From the NCBI RefSeq assembly GCF_900155545.1, contig NZ_LT732525.1, forward strand, positions 669,260 through 733,259: a DNA stretch of 64,000 bases, written 5' to 3'. The notes under the pieces are model-generated. The model saw nothing but the letters and a program-made list of their open reading frames with translations, did not search any database and was not told where the DNA came from. Source of the stretch: Clostridium sp. Marseille-P2415 (lineage in GTDB: Bacteria; Bacillota; Clostridia; Lachnospirales; Lachnospiraceae). Of this stretch, positions 49,999 to 59,871 are shown in pieces. Position 1 is the stretch's first letter, and the number at the start of each line of letters is the position of its first letter. A program made the translations under genes and the position numbers.

Positions 49999-52900
49999 CT
50001 ATTTTTTTATCTTTATGGTTTTAATTTCATAAGGCTTAAACAGAATTTCCAAGACCCCATTGCTGCTGCTTAACTGGTTTTTCTCCTCTTCCATGCAGGT
50101 GCACTCCACAAAAGAAGCTTCTCCTGTTACAGGGAAACTTATATGAGCCCTGGTCTGCTTTCCATAAGACTCATAGAAACGGATCACGATTCCATCACCT
50201 TCCTCTGAAAGCTTCACCGTATCCGCCAGCACATTTTCTTCTTCTATCTCAAGAAGGGAGCAGGCTGCCGGCCCATTTCCATGAACCACAATTCCATGCA
50301 ACGGACAATTCAGATCATAAGCTTCCTGTACCACGCCTCCGGTACGGAAATCCCCTCTGTGCGGATACAGGGAATACGTAAATGCATGCTCTCCCTGATC
50401 AGCGTCCGGATTTGGGAATATGCCGGATTTCAACAGCGTCAGACGGATTACAGAATCATGGATATCATAACCGTACTTGCAGTCATTTAACAATGCCGCC
50501 CCATATCCTGCCTCGGATATATCCGCCCATTTATGAGCACATACCTCAAATCTTGCCTGGTCCCAGCTGGTATTCCTGTGAACCGGACGGCTTACATTGC
50601 CAAACTGAATGTCATAATTAGCTTCCCTGCAGAGAATATCAAGAGGAAAGGCAGCTTTTAACAGCATCTGGTGCTCCTTCCACAGGATCCTGGTCTTAAA
50701 ATCAATTCTGGCGGTATGCCTATAAAAACAGATTTTCTGTTCCAGTTCGGAATCCATAAACCGGCGTCTTACCAGGATACAGCCTCTTACCGGCCCATTT
50801 TCCAAAAGCTTCATTTCCCGGACCTGGCTTACCGGCCAGACCTTTTCCTCATACGTGGAATCAATGTTCCAGGCATCAAATTCCAGAGGCCGGTCCTCAA
50901 AGACAAGAAGTTCATTGCCGGAAGCGCCCTCTTTTAACAGGTTCCTCTCTTCCCTCCTGTCATAGAGCCTGGCAATATTTCCGTTGGCATCAAATTCCAC
51001 CTCATAAAATGGGGTGGTTATTTTTACCGGTTTATCTTCTGAATCCTTTTCAACCGAAACAAAGACAGCCGAATCCTCCGCAGAAGGCTCACCGGATGCT
51101 TTCTTAAATACCTTAAATCCTTTGGAGGCCACATCGTCAGCCAGACAGATGACGCCTCCGTCAGAGGTCTCCTGAGATAAAAGAGCAATTCCCTTAACCG
51201 GTTGATCCAGTTCAACGATACCGGTTCTTGCAAAGCTCAGGGAGTTCCATACAGCCAGAGCTTCTCCTTTCTCCTGCTCTTCTTCATAACCAATCGCCTT
51301 TAAAACCCGGCTGCGGCTTTTGTCTATGATTTCCTGCCCTGACTTTAATATCTGCTCATACTGGACCTCTGAGTCCTTATATACTTCCCCTATGGAAGAT
51401 CCCGGAAGGATATCATGGAACTGGTTAAGCAGCAGAAGCTTCCAGTTTTCTTCCAGCGTTTTAACCGGATATTCCGCTCCTTCCGTAAGCATTAAGTCAA
51501 GAACAGAATAAAATTCCGCATCTCCGTTTAAGAATTCACAGGTTCTGTTATACTTTTTATTTTTAGCCATGGACGTATAGGTTCCCCGGTGGGACTCCAG
51601 ATATAATTCACCTGACCAGACCGGAAGCCGCTTTGCATCCATCCGCTCCTCTAAAAGATGGAAAAAGTCCTTCACAAACGTCTGCCTGGTCTTGGGGCAG
51701 CTGGCCACACTATGCTCCAAACGGCGGCTCTGTTCCAGCATTTCTTCTGTCGGTCCGCCGCCTCCGTCTCCATATCCGTAGCAGGTGAGCACTTCCCTGC
51801 TCACATCTTTGTTCTGATACCTCTGCCACGTTCCCATTACCTGTCCGGCATCCTGCCTGCCGTTATAAGTAGTGCTGAAATTCCGTACGGGCTGGTCCTT
51901 TTTATGGTAATCCCTGGTTGAAATGAGATAGGTCAGAACCTCGCTTCCATCAATTCCCCTCCAGCGGAAGGTATCATAAGGGAACTGGTTGTATTCATTC
52001 CAGCCAAGCTTTGTGGTCATAAAATAATGCAGTCCTGACTGCTTCATGATCTGGGGAATGGCGGCGCTGTATCCAAATACATCCGGAAGCCAGAGGACTT
52101 CATTGACAGAGCCTCCAAGCTCCTTTTCAAAAAAACTCCTGCCATAGAGGATATGGCGGATCAGAGATTCTCCTGAGGCCAGGTTACAATCCGGCTCCAG
52201 CCACATGGCACCTTCCGTTTCCCAACGTCCCTCTTTGACCCTATTCCTGATCTCTTCAAACAATTCCGGAGCCTCTTCCTTTACAAACTCATAAAGCTGA
52301 GGCTGGCTGGACATGAATTTATATTCCGGATACCGCTCCATTAAGTTCAACACCGTACGGAAGCTTCTTACCGCCTTTTGCCTTGTCTGCTTCAAAGGCC
52401 ATTTCCAGGCCACATCAATGTGGGTATGGCCGATGCTGTGCACGGTTACCGGATTTTCCGGTCTGTTTTCATAGTAGTTCTTTAAGAGCCAGGTGTCTGC
52501 CTCTCTTACGGAAGAGAAAAAATTCTCAGAAAACGGCCTGGAAAGATCCAGCCTGTTTACGGCCTCTAAAAGGATTTTATAGGTGTCGATCTGTTCCATA
52601 TCCTCGTCTTCCAAAAGTTCCGCCGCCTCAAACGGTACCTTTAAATCATAATAAAGCTTAGCCACCTCTTCATGATACTTCGCAATCTCCAGATGAAAGA
52701 AATTAGTAAGACCCGGACTGTTTGAATAAGCGTAAAACGCCAGTTCAAATGCTTCGCCTCCCAGGGCGTTCCTAGTCAGAATGTGATCCTGATGGTTCAT
52801 ATCCATGGTACCGGAAAGCTTTCCGTTTAAGTAGACCATGACCTGGGGATTATCCGTATTCCAGATATCCGCAGCTCCCGTATTAAGTATTGCCCTTACC

Positions 52901-53142
52901 TGAGACCCTTTAAAATCCTCCGGCAATGTAACAGAGGTCATAAACCAGTAATGCTTATCCCCTCCCCCCCATGTCTCATCCACCCCAAAAGGCTTCCAGG
53001 ACAGGCTTCTGCTGTCAAACACCTCATTAAACTCATAATTCCCCGGACTGACCTTTATACATTTTGCCGGTTCGGAGTCCGAATAGCGCAGAGGTCCCAA
53101 TGCTTCCACCGCTGCTTTTAATCTGTTTCTGATAGGATTCAT
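49999..53142 (-). CDS. Alpha-mannosidase, GH38
   Basis: 1047 residues. HSIGHTHIDVAWKWPLKQT is the GH38 metal-binding start (His and Asp), EGAMWLEPDCNLASGESLIR holds a second Asp region, and VLWLPDVFGYSAAIPQIMK contains the nucleophile Asp. Helical middle and beta-sandwich C-terminal domains follow at normal length. No signal peptide, so it acts on imported oligosaccharides. It is last in the leftward ABC operon, behind a terminator-like hairpin at 53163-53207. Confidence 0.95.
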   Translation of the reverse strand: MNPIRNRLKAAVEALGPLRYSDSEPAKCIKVSPGNYEFNEVFDSRSLSWKPFGVDETWGGGDKHYWFMTSVTLPEDFKGSQVRAILNTGAADIWNTDNPQVMVYLNGKLSGTMDMNHQDHILTRNALGGEAFELAFYAYSNSPGLTNFFHLEIAKYHEEVAKLYYDLKVPFEAAELLEDEDMEQIDTYKILLEAVNRLDLSRPFSENFFSSVREADTWLLKNYYENRPENPVTVHSIGHTHIDVAWKWPLKQTRQKAVRSFRTVLNLMERYPEYKFMSSQPQLYEFVKEEAPELFEEIRNRVKEGRWETEGAMWLEPDCNLASGESLIRHILYGRSFFEKELGGSVNEVLWLPDVFGYSAAIPQIMKQSGLHYFMTTKLGWNEYNQFPYDTFRWRGIDGSEVLTYLISTRDYHKKDQPVRNFSTTYNGRQDAGQVMGTWQRYQNKDVSREVLTCYGYGDGGGGPTEEMLEQSRRLEHSVASCPKTRQTFVKDFFHLLEERMDAKRLPVWSGELYLESHRGTYTSMAKNKKYNRTCEFLNGDAEFYSVLDLMLTEGAEYPVKTLEENWKLLLLNQFHDILPGSSIGEVYKDSEVQYEQILKSGQEIIDKSRSRVLKAIGYEEEQEKGEALAVWNSLSFARTGIVELDQPVKGIALLSQETSDGGVICLADDVASKGFKVFKKASGEPSAEDSAVFVSVEKDSEDKPVKITTPFYEVEFDANGNIARLYDRREERNLLKEGASGNELLVFEDRPLEFDAWNIDSTYEEKVWPVSQVREMKLLENGPVRGCILVRRRFMDSELEQKICFYRHTARIDFKTRILWKEHQMLLKAAFPLDILCREANYDIQFGNVSRPVHRNTSWDQARFEVCAHKWADISEAGYGAALLNDCKYGYDIHDSVIRLTLLKSGIFPNPDADQGEHAFTYSLYPHRGDFRTGGVVQEAYDLNCPLHGIVVHGNGPAACSLLEIEEENVLADTVKLSEEGDGIVIRFYESYGKQTRAHISFPVTGEASFVECTCMEEEKNQLSSSNGVLEILFKPYEIKTIKIKK

Positions 53143-53162
53143 ACGTTATTCCGCCTTTTTAT

Positions 53163-53207
53163 AAAATTTTAAAAAGGCGGGAAACTGCGCAAAGCGGGTC
53201 TCCCACC
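53163..53207 (-). terminator. Intrinsic terminator between permease and mannosidase genes
   Basis: On the minus strand GGTGGGAGAC pairs with GTTTCCCGCC (two wobble pairs), followed by TTTTTAAAATTTT. It would lower mannosidase expression relative to the transporter. Confidence 0.7.
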
Positions 53208-53220
53208 TGAAAAACTTTTT

Positions 53221-54075
53221 TCAGCCCTTGATTCCTGTTGATGCGATTCCTTCTACCAGGTACTTCTGCATGGTTAAGAAAATCAGGAAAATCGGAATCA
53301 GGGATAAAGTTGCCATTGCAAACATTGCGCCCCAGTCTGAACCGGCTGTGGGGTCTGAGAACATTTTAAGTGCATAGCTGACCGGATATTTTATCGGGTC
53401 GCTTAAGTAGAGCAAAGCCGCAAGGAAATCATCCCATCTCCACATAAAGGAGAAAATGGCGCTTGTAACCAGAGACGGCTTTATGAGCGGAAGGATGATC
53501 CGGATAAATATAGAGTATACGGTACAGCCGTCCATTCTGGCAGCTTCATCCAAATCAATAGGAATTCCCTTAATAAACTGTACATTCAGGAAAATGAAAA
53601 AGCCCTGACCGAAAAACTGAGGTACAATGATGGGAAGATAGCTCCCTACCCAGCCCATCTGGTTGAATATGATGTACTGTGGGATCATGATGACCTGGAA
53701 CGGAAGCATCATGGCCAACAGCATACAGCCAAACCAGAAGTTTTTGAATTTAAAATCTATCCGGGCAAATCCGTAGCCCACGATGGCGGAAGATACGACC
53801 GCTCCAAAGGTGGACAGGCCTGCGATAATAAAGGAATTTTTAAAAAATGTAGAGAAACCGTAGCCGGCGAAGCCCTGCCAGCCTGCCAGGTAGTTACCAA
53901 AGGAAAACTTATCCGGTAAAAGTTTGGCTGCGGTCCGGAATATCTCATTGGTGTTCTTAAAGGAACTCATCACCATCCATACAAGCGGATATATCATAAT
54001 ACATGCAAACAAAAAGGTAAACACATGATAAACCACTGTGGTGGCTGTTCTTCTTTCTTTATATCCTGTTTTCAT
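53221..54075 (-). CDS. Carbohydrate ABC transporter permease (MalG/YesQ-like)
   Basis: 284 residues, six membrane segments, with the EAA loop EAARMDGCTVYSIFIRIILP and the N-terminal start typical of CUT1 family MalG-type permeases. RBS GAAGGGTGATG. It lies 6 bp downstream of its partner permease. Imports oligosaccharides with the partner and the binding protein; no ATPase is encoded here, so a shared MsmX-like ATPase is expected. Confidence 0.93.
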   Translation of the reverse strand: MKTGYKERRTATTVVYHVFTFLFACIMIYPLVWMVMSSFKNTNEIFRTAAKLLPDKFSFGNYLAGWQGFAGYGFSTFFKNSFIIAGLSTFGAVVSSAIVGYGFARIDFKFKNFWFGCMLLAMMLPFQVIMIPQYIIFNQMGWVGSYLPIIVPQFFGQGFFIFLNVQFIKGIPIDLDEAARMDGCTVYSIFIRIILPLIKPSLVTSAIFSFMWRWDDFLAALLYLSDPIKYPVSYALKMFSDPTAGSDWGAMFAMATLSLIPIFLIFLTMQKYLVEGIASTGIKG

Positions 54076-54081
54076 ATTTCA

Positions 54082-55011
54082 TCACCCTTCTGATTCGTAA
54101 TATACCCACTTTTTCTGGGTCTTGAACAGTATCAGAGTCAAAAGACCCACTACGAATACCATGAACCATGCCATGGCGCATCCGTAACCAAGCTTATTAT
54201 AAGTAAAGGAATTCTGGTACATGTACACCGTATAAAAAAGTGTGCTGTCCCTTGGCTTTCCCTGGGTGATAATATAGCTTTGGGTAAATGCCATAAATCC
54301 ATTGATCAGCTGATTGATCAGGTTGAAGAAAATGGTTGGTGTCAGCATTGGAATCGTAATCTTAAAGAAACGCTGAATACCGTTTGCCCCGTCCACGGTA
54401 GCTGCCTCATAAAGGCTTACCGGTATCTGCTTTAACCCGGATAAAAATATGAGCATAGAAGAACCAAACTGCCAGACCGCAAGGATGATCAGGGTCCAGA
54501 TCGCGGTATCCGATCTCCCCAGCCATGCAATATCAGACGGCAGTCCAATTACCTTTAAAAGTGCATTGATCACACCGTCGCTGGCAAACATCCGCTTCCA
54601 TAGTATAGCCACAGCCACGCTGGAACCAATGATGGAAGGCAGATAGTAAACAGCCCTGTAAAAACCGGATAATTTAGTGCTTTTTACAAGCAGCATAGCC
54701 ACAATAAGGGCCATGATAAGCCGGAGAGGAACCGAAAACAGAACATAGTACATGGTCACTCCGAATACCTTCCAGAACTTTGGATCGGCTGTGAACATGG
54801 TCTTGTAATTTTCCAGACCTATAAAAACCGGTGACTTTAAAATATTGTATCTGGTGAATGAAAACCCTAAAGATAAAATCATGGGAACCGCCATAAAAGC
54901 CAGGAAGCCTATGATGAAGGGCAGGATAAATACATATCCTGCAACCTTCGGTGTGTTCATGACCTGGCCAAATGATTTTTTTCTTTTCGGGATCATTTGA
55001 TTGTTCTTCAT
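54082..55011 (-). CDS. Carbohydrate ABC transporter permease (MalF/YesP-like)
   Basis: 309 residues, six membrane segments. GYVFILPFIIGFLAFMAVPM opens the protein and EAATVDGANGIQRFFKITIP is the EAA loop contacting the ATPase. Length equals B. subtilis YesP. RBS GGAGGGG. It lies 26 bp after the binding-protein gene in the operon order binding protein - MalF - MalG - GH38. Confidence 0.93.
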   Translation of the reverse strand: MKNNQMIPKRKKSFGQVMNTPKVAGYVFILPFIIGFLAFMAVPMILSLGFSFTRYNILKSPVFIGLENYKTMFTADPKFWKVFGVTMYYVLFSVPLRLIMALIVAMLLVKSTKLSGFYRAVYYLPSIIGSSVAVAILWKRMFASDGVINALLKVIGLPSDIAWLGRSDTAIWTLIILAVWQFGSSMLIFLSGLKQIPVSLYEAATVDGANGIQRFFKITIPMLTPTIFFNLINQLINGFMAFTQSYIITQGKPRDSTLFYTVYMYQNSFTYNKLGYGCAMAWFMVFVVGLLTLILFKTQKKWVYYESEG

Positions 55012-55037
55012 CTTATCCCCTCCAGACCTTATTCCTG

Positions 55038-56390
55038 CTATTTCGCTGCTTCTTCCAGAATCTTCTGGGATTCAGAAACGAACTGAGCAGTCGCATCGTC
55101 TGCAGTCGCATCTCCGTAACGGACTGCTTCTACAATTGTTTTTCCTAATGCTTCTACCTCACCCTTCCCGGCTGGGTCCGGAGCATCAATGGTAGTTGCA
55201 ATTTCAGAAACCTGTGCAATATAATCAAAAATTTTCTGGGAAACAGCATCTGCATTTGGCTTGATTGCGTCTGCTACCTCACTGTTGATCGGTATTCCTC
55301 TTTCTGCCATGAGGATCTCATTGCATTCCACGCTGTTGACAAACCAGTCAATAAATTTAGCCGCTTCCTCTTTGTTCTGGGAAGTTTCAGCAACAGAATA
55401 GAACTGGCTTGGCTTTAAATACATAGGCTGTGTCTTGGCATCGGTCAAGGTTGGGTACATGGTAATTCCAAGCTCTCTTCCAGCTGTACTGGATATGCTG
55501 ATAAACTGATTGGAGTATGCGAAATCATTCCATGTCGTTTCGTCAATGATCGGCTTTGTTTCTACAACGTCAGGATTCTTTTCTGCCAGTAAGTCTGCGG
55601 AAATGCTGAATTCTGCTTTTGCGAATTTTTCAACATTGGCGAAATGTACTTTCATGGAATCTGTGGTACCCGCATTTAATTCGTCAAAGAGATGGGAACC
55701 GTTGGCTCTTGCAACGATCTGCATCATATTAATCCAGCCGTCATAATATGTCTTTACACCTGTTTTTTCATAAATGGTCTTGGAAATGTCATATAACTCG
55801 TCAATGGTCATCTGCTCCGGAATGGTCACGCCAGCCTTCTCAACAATGGCTTTGTCATAAACCATTAATGGTGCATTGCTTCCCAGGCTGATGGCATAAC
55901 ACTTGCCGTCAATGGAGCCGCTTTCGATAATGCTCTCCGGAATCTTAGACGTATCAATGGCTCCGTTAGATACGAACTCAGATAAATCTGCTAACTGTCC
56001 GCTCTTCTGATACTGGTTTAAATAGGAATAGTCCATCTGAATGATATCCGGAAGATTCCCGCCGGCTGCCATTGCAGAAAGCTTATCCCAGTAACCGGAC
56101 CAGTCTGTAAACTCTACCTTAATATCCACATTCGGATTCTGGCTCATGTACAGATCGACTGCTTTTTTAGTTACATCATTTCTGGTCTGGTTCCCCCACC
56201 AGCAAAGATTTAATGTTACCTTATCCCCGGTTGCTGCCGCTGTATCTCCGGCTGACTTTGTGGTTGCCGCTTCTGTTGAATTCGCTCCCGTTGTCGGTGT
56301 TTCCGTTGGCTCTGTCTTTGAGCCGCAGGCCGTTAAAGAAGCTGCTGCAAGAAGAGCTGCAAGTGTTGTTGCTAATAGTCTCTTTCTCAT
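55038..56390 (-). CDS. Sugar-binding lipoprotein (YesO-like)
   Basis: 450 residues. Lipobox SLTACGSK (Cys22), then a Thr/Ser/Glu linker to about residue 50. The mature part is a bacterial_1 sugar-binding fold (LNLCWWGNQTRNDVTKKAVD, AAGGNLPDIIQMDYSYLNQY). It captures an oligosaccharide outside the cell for the two permeases. It is divergent from the histidine kinase gene at 56572, which probably regulates it. Confidence 0.93.
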   Translation of the reverse strand: MRKRLLATTLAALLAAASLTACGSKTEPTETPTTGANSTEAATTKSAGDTAAATGDKVTLNLCWWGNQTRNDVTKKAVDLYMSQNPNVDIKVEFTDWSGYWDKLSAMAAGGNLPDIIQMDYSYLNQYQKSGQLADLSEFVSNGAIDTSKIPESIIESGSIDGKCYAISLGSNAPLMVYDKAIVEKAGVTIPEQMTIDELYDISKTIYEKTGVKTYYDGWINMMQIVARANGSHLFDELNAGTTDSMKVHFANVEKFAKAEFSISADLLAEKNPDVVETKPIIDETTWNDFAYSNQFISISSTAGRELGITMYPTLTDAKTQPMYLKPSQFYSVAETSQNKEEAAKFIDWFVNSVECNEILMAERGIPINSEVADAIKPNADAVSQKIFDYIAQVSEIATTIDAPDPAGKGEVEALGKTIVEAVRYGDATADDATAQFVSESQKILEEAAK

Positions 56391-56571
56391 TGTAAAACCT
56401 CCCTTTCAAATTAAGATAACCATATTTTATGGCAAATATGCACAATGGTAAAGTTAAAATATGGCTTTTTATGGTTAAAAAAACATCTTTCTGTAATTTT
56501 AGGAGGTTTTGCAATTTTCTTTTTCGTACTTTTACTATATAATAACGAGTAAGAAGAAAGGTCGGATAAAT

Positions 56572-58332
56572 ATGAAACGAAGTGCAATCTGGTTTAACAA
56601 CCTATCCTTATACAAAAAAATACTGACCATTTTCCTGCTGGCCATGGTGGCCATTTGCATTACTTTCTCTGTAAGCATTAAGATTCTGACTGTCCGCTAT
56701 AACGAAGAGCTGTACCGCACCAATGCAAATTCCTTAAACCATGTGACCACATATTTAGAGTCTGAAATGCTGATGATCCAGTCCATATCAGACGGTATGA
56801 TCGGTGATCAGGTCATTCAGGATAATCTGGCATTTTTAGCTGAAAATCCTTACAGCAACCGACGGTCACTGGCACGCCGCGATATTTACCAGCAGCTTTA
56901 TTCCTATATTTACCGCAGCAGCTATATCAAATCCATTAACATCATTCTGGCTGACGGGACAAACATCTGTATGGGAAGTTCGGATGAAATCCTTAAATTC
57001 AATTTAAGAGAGCTGGACGGAACGCTCAGCAGCTTAAAAGGCAAAGCCACCTGGGCTTCCGGCATGGAACCGGGGGAGGATACGGTGTGTGCCAGACAGA
57101 TATTAAAATTAAAATATTTAAGCCTGCGGAAACTGGCCGGCCTCTATATCACCGTGGATATGGAAGGTATGATCGAAGACGGCCTTAAAAATGCCGGGAG
57201 CCTTGCGGAAAATTCCAATTTTATCCTGATGTCCGGCCAGAAGAGGATCTATCCGGCCGCTCCATTTCACGATGAATACTGTATGGAAATCATTGCCGGC
57301 AATGAGCAGAAGGAAAACGCCTACCTCATTTCCACACTGGATGGAAAAAAGGAATTTATCATCTCCGGCCATGTCCCTTATGTGGGATGGGATTATATTT
57401 ATTTCAGGGATTATGATCCGCTTTTTTACAGGATCCGGCTGGTGAGCCTGCAAATTCTGATTTTTACCACATGCATCATTTTCACCACCGCAGTTTGTGT
57501 CAGCCTGGTTTTACGCCACATCTTCCGACACCTGGATTACTTAATTGAAAAGATCCAGCGTTTCGGAAGCGGGGAATCTCCTGCCTGCAAAGTAAAATGC
57601 TATGACTATGAAAGCCGCCAGGATGAAATCGGCCAGCTTCACCGCAGCTTTGATGAGATGACTCACAGCGTCAAGGTTCTCCGGGATGAAAACTATGACA
57701 AGCAGCTTCTGGTCAGGGATTCCACCATTAAGATGCTCCAGCAGCAGATCAATCCTCATTTTTTATACAATACTCTGGACACCATTAACTGGATGGCACA
57801 AAAATACGGCGCTGACGATATTTCTGTCATGGTCCGTTCCCTTGGGAACCTGTTTCGGGCCTCCATTGCCGGTCAGAAGGACATCATTCCTCTTGCAGAA
57901 GAACTGGAGGTGCTGGATAATTACATTCGGATACAGGAAATACGTTTTAAGGACAGGCTCCACTTTGATCTGGAAACGCCGGAGAACATTGCCCATATCT
58001 TCATCCCAAAGCTCTGTATCCAGCCTCTGGTTGAAAATGCTTTGAAGCATGCCATGGAGGATACCGATGAAATGTGCACCATCCGGGTTATAATACAGGA
58101 GATGGGCAAGGATTATCAGATCAGGGTAGCCAATACCGGTTCCCGGTTTGAACCGGATCTGCTGTGGAAAATTGAACACAAAGAAATAAGGCCCCAGGGC
58201 TCCGGCGTGGGGCTGGTCAATATTAATTCCCGGCTGAAGCTGCTATACGGAGATCAATATGGCCTGAATTTTTACAATGAAAACGGAATGGCAGTTGTGA
58301 TGCTGTCCATCCCCAAGGAACAGGAGGTTTGA
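56572..58332 (+). CDS. YesM-like sensor histidine kinase
   Basis: 586 residues from the ATG at 56572; the longer frame has no RBS. One membrane helix near residues 15-40, an extracellular sensor of about 250 residues, a second helix near 300, HAMP, then the His_kinase domain QQQINPHFLYNTLDTINWM with phosphoacceptor His396, and the ATPase half (LCIQPLVENALKHAM, GSGVGLVNINSRL). It pairs with the AraC-type regulator 1 bp downstream; likely senses a sugar derived from the locus substrate. Confidence 0.93.
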   Translation: MKRSAIWFNNLSLYKKILTIFLLAMVAICITFSVSIKILTVRYNEELYRTNANSLNHVTTYLESEMLMIQSISDGMIGDQVIQDNLAFLAENPYSNRRSLARRDIYQQLYSYIYRSSYIKSINIILADGTNICMGSSDEILKFNLRELDGTLSSLKGKATWASGMEPGEDTVCARQILKLKYLSLRKLAGLYITVDMEGMIEDGLKNAGSLAENSNFILMSGQKRIYPAAPFHDEYCMEIIAGNEQKENAYLISTLDGKKEFIISGHVPYVGWDYIYFRDYDPLFYRIRLVSLQILIFTTCIIFTTAVCVSLVLRHIFRHLDYLIEKIQRFGSGESPACKVKCYDYESRQDEIGQLHRSFDEMTHSVKVLRDENYDKQLLVRDSTIKMLQQQINPHFLYNTLDTINWMAQKYGADDISVMVRSLGNLFRASIAGQKDIIPLAEELEVLDNYIRIQEIRFKDRLHFDLETPENIAHIFIPKLCIQPLVENALKHAMEDTDEMCTIRVIIQEMGKDYQIRVANTGSRFEPDLLWKIEHKEIRPQGSGVGLVNINSRLKLLYGDQYGLNFYNENGMAVVMLSIPKEQEV

Positions 58333-58333
58333 T

Positions 58334-59854
58334 ATGCTGAGACTGATGATTGTTGATGATGAGCAGATTATAAGAGAGGCGCTTTCCCAGATGATCGACT
58401 ATGAATCCATTGGCTACGAATTAATAGCTACCGCCAAAAACGGCATGGAGGCTTACGATATCATCTGCGACGATTATCCGGATGTGGTGATCACGGATAT
58501 CCGAATGCCCATATTAAACGGTCTGGATCTTATTGAACGTTCCATGAAATCAGATTCCCGGATCACGTTTATTCTGCTTTCGGGCTATAACGATTTTGAA
58601 TATGCCAAGCAGGCCATGAAATACGGAGTCCGGTATTATATTTTAAAACCAACGGACAAAAATGAGCTGATCGAATCCCTGGCATCCATACGGAAGGAAC
58701 GCCTTCAGGAAGAGGAAAACCGGAAAATGCAGCAGCAGGATTTTTTAAGAAGCCTGCATGTTCCGCTTGAACAGAGCTTCATTATGGAGGCATTGGAGCA
58801 TCAGGATTCCTTTCCATCCGTATTCCGCAAATACCAGGCTCTCCTGTCCCTGCCCAAGGACTGCTACTACGCCTGCATCTGTTCTTTTGTAGAAGAAAGC
58901 TACTTAAAAAGCTTTGCCTGCGATGTAAGAAAGGTTTTAGAGGCTTCCAAGGTTCCCCTGCAGTTTTCCATCCTTTATGTTAAAAATTCTGCAGTTCTTA
59001 TTTTCCCTGCTTCCACCCTGGCGATTCAGGAGCAGATGAAAAATTCGATCATCAGCCTTCGGTATCCGGGCCAGTCCGTCACCTTTGAAGCTGAGTTTCT
59101 GCACAGGGAAGGGGCGGAAAAGCTTTTCCAGGAGGTCATTCAGAAAGTCTCCAGGTTTGAGCGGATTCTCCTCATTGGAGAGGGAGGGGATATCCATGAG
59201 ATCAAGAACCACATCGCCTCCCCCTGGATGGTCAGGAGGATCGAGGACTCCATTACCTCTGCAGCGGATCCCTCACAGGCTGCGGAGCTTCTTAACTCTG
59301 TTTTCATGGAATCCATGCCTCCGGCTACCGCCAGAAATCTTGCCTTAAGTCTGTTCCTCCAGGCTGGGATGGTTTTAGAGAAACCGTCCGTGGACGCTGC
59401 CTGCGATTTTTTCCGGCGCCTCTATTCCTGCGATACGGTATCAGGCATCCGGGAACTTCTGCAGGTAGTCATGCTTCAAAAAAACACAGGTCCCGGCTGC
59501 CGCAAAACAAGCTCCAACATCGCTCTGTTAAAAACCTATATCAGAGAACATCTGGATTCTGAAAATCTTTCTTTAAAATGGCTGGCTGAGAATTATCTTT
59601 TTGTAAGCGTGGGATACTTAAGCAAGCAATTCATTAAGGAAGAGGGGATGCGTTTTTCCGATTATCTCAATAAGGAACGGATGGAGGAAGCCATCCGGCT
59701 GATGACATACTATCACAATGATAACGTAAAGCACATTGCCCGCCAGGTAGGCTTCGGCAGCAATCCCCAGTACTTCAGCCAGGTATTTAAGCGGTATACC
59801 GGCCTTCCGCCGACCGAATATATAGAAAAATTAAAAAACAAATTTGAAAAGTAA
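58334..59854 (+). CDS. YesN-like AraC-type response regulator
   Basis: 506 residues. Receiver domain with IVDDEQIIREAL, phosphoacceptor Asp55 in VVITDIRMP and the Lys of YILKPTDKNEL. A middle region of about 260 residues is unassigned. The C-terminal AraC DNA-binding domain has LKWLAENYLFVSVGYLSKQF and VKHIARQVGFGSNPQYFSQV. It is expected to activate the divergent binding protein/permease/GH38 operon and the GH105 gene. Confidence 0.94.
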   Translation: MLRLMIVDDEQIIREALSQMIDYESIGYELIATAKNGMEAYDIICDDYPDVVITDIRMPILNGLDLIERSMKSDSRITFILLSGYNDFEYAKQAMKYGVRYYILKPTDKNELIESLASIRKERLQEEENRKMQQQDFLRSLHVPLEQSFIMEALEHQDSFPSVFRKYQALLSLPKDCYYACICSFVEESYLKSFACDVRKVLEASKVPLQFSILYVKNSAVLIFPASTLAIQEQMKNSIISLRYPGQSVTFEAEFLHREGAEKLFQEVIQKVSRFERILLIGEGGDIHEIKNHIASPWMVRRIEDSITSAADPSQAAELLNSVFMESMPPATARNLALSLFLQAGMVLEKPSVDAACDFFRRLYSCDTVSGIRELLQVVMLQKNTGPGCRKTSSNIALLKTYIREHLDSENLSLKWLAENYLFVSVGYLSKQFIKEEGMRFSDYLNKERMEEAIRLMTYYHNDNVKHIARQVGFGSNPQYFSQVFKRYTGLPPTEYIEKLKNKFEK

Positions 59855-59871
59855 ACAAAAAGGAGAAAAAC

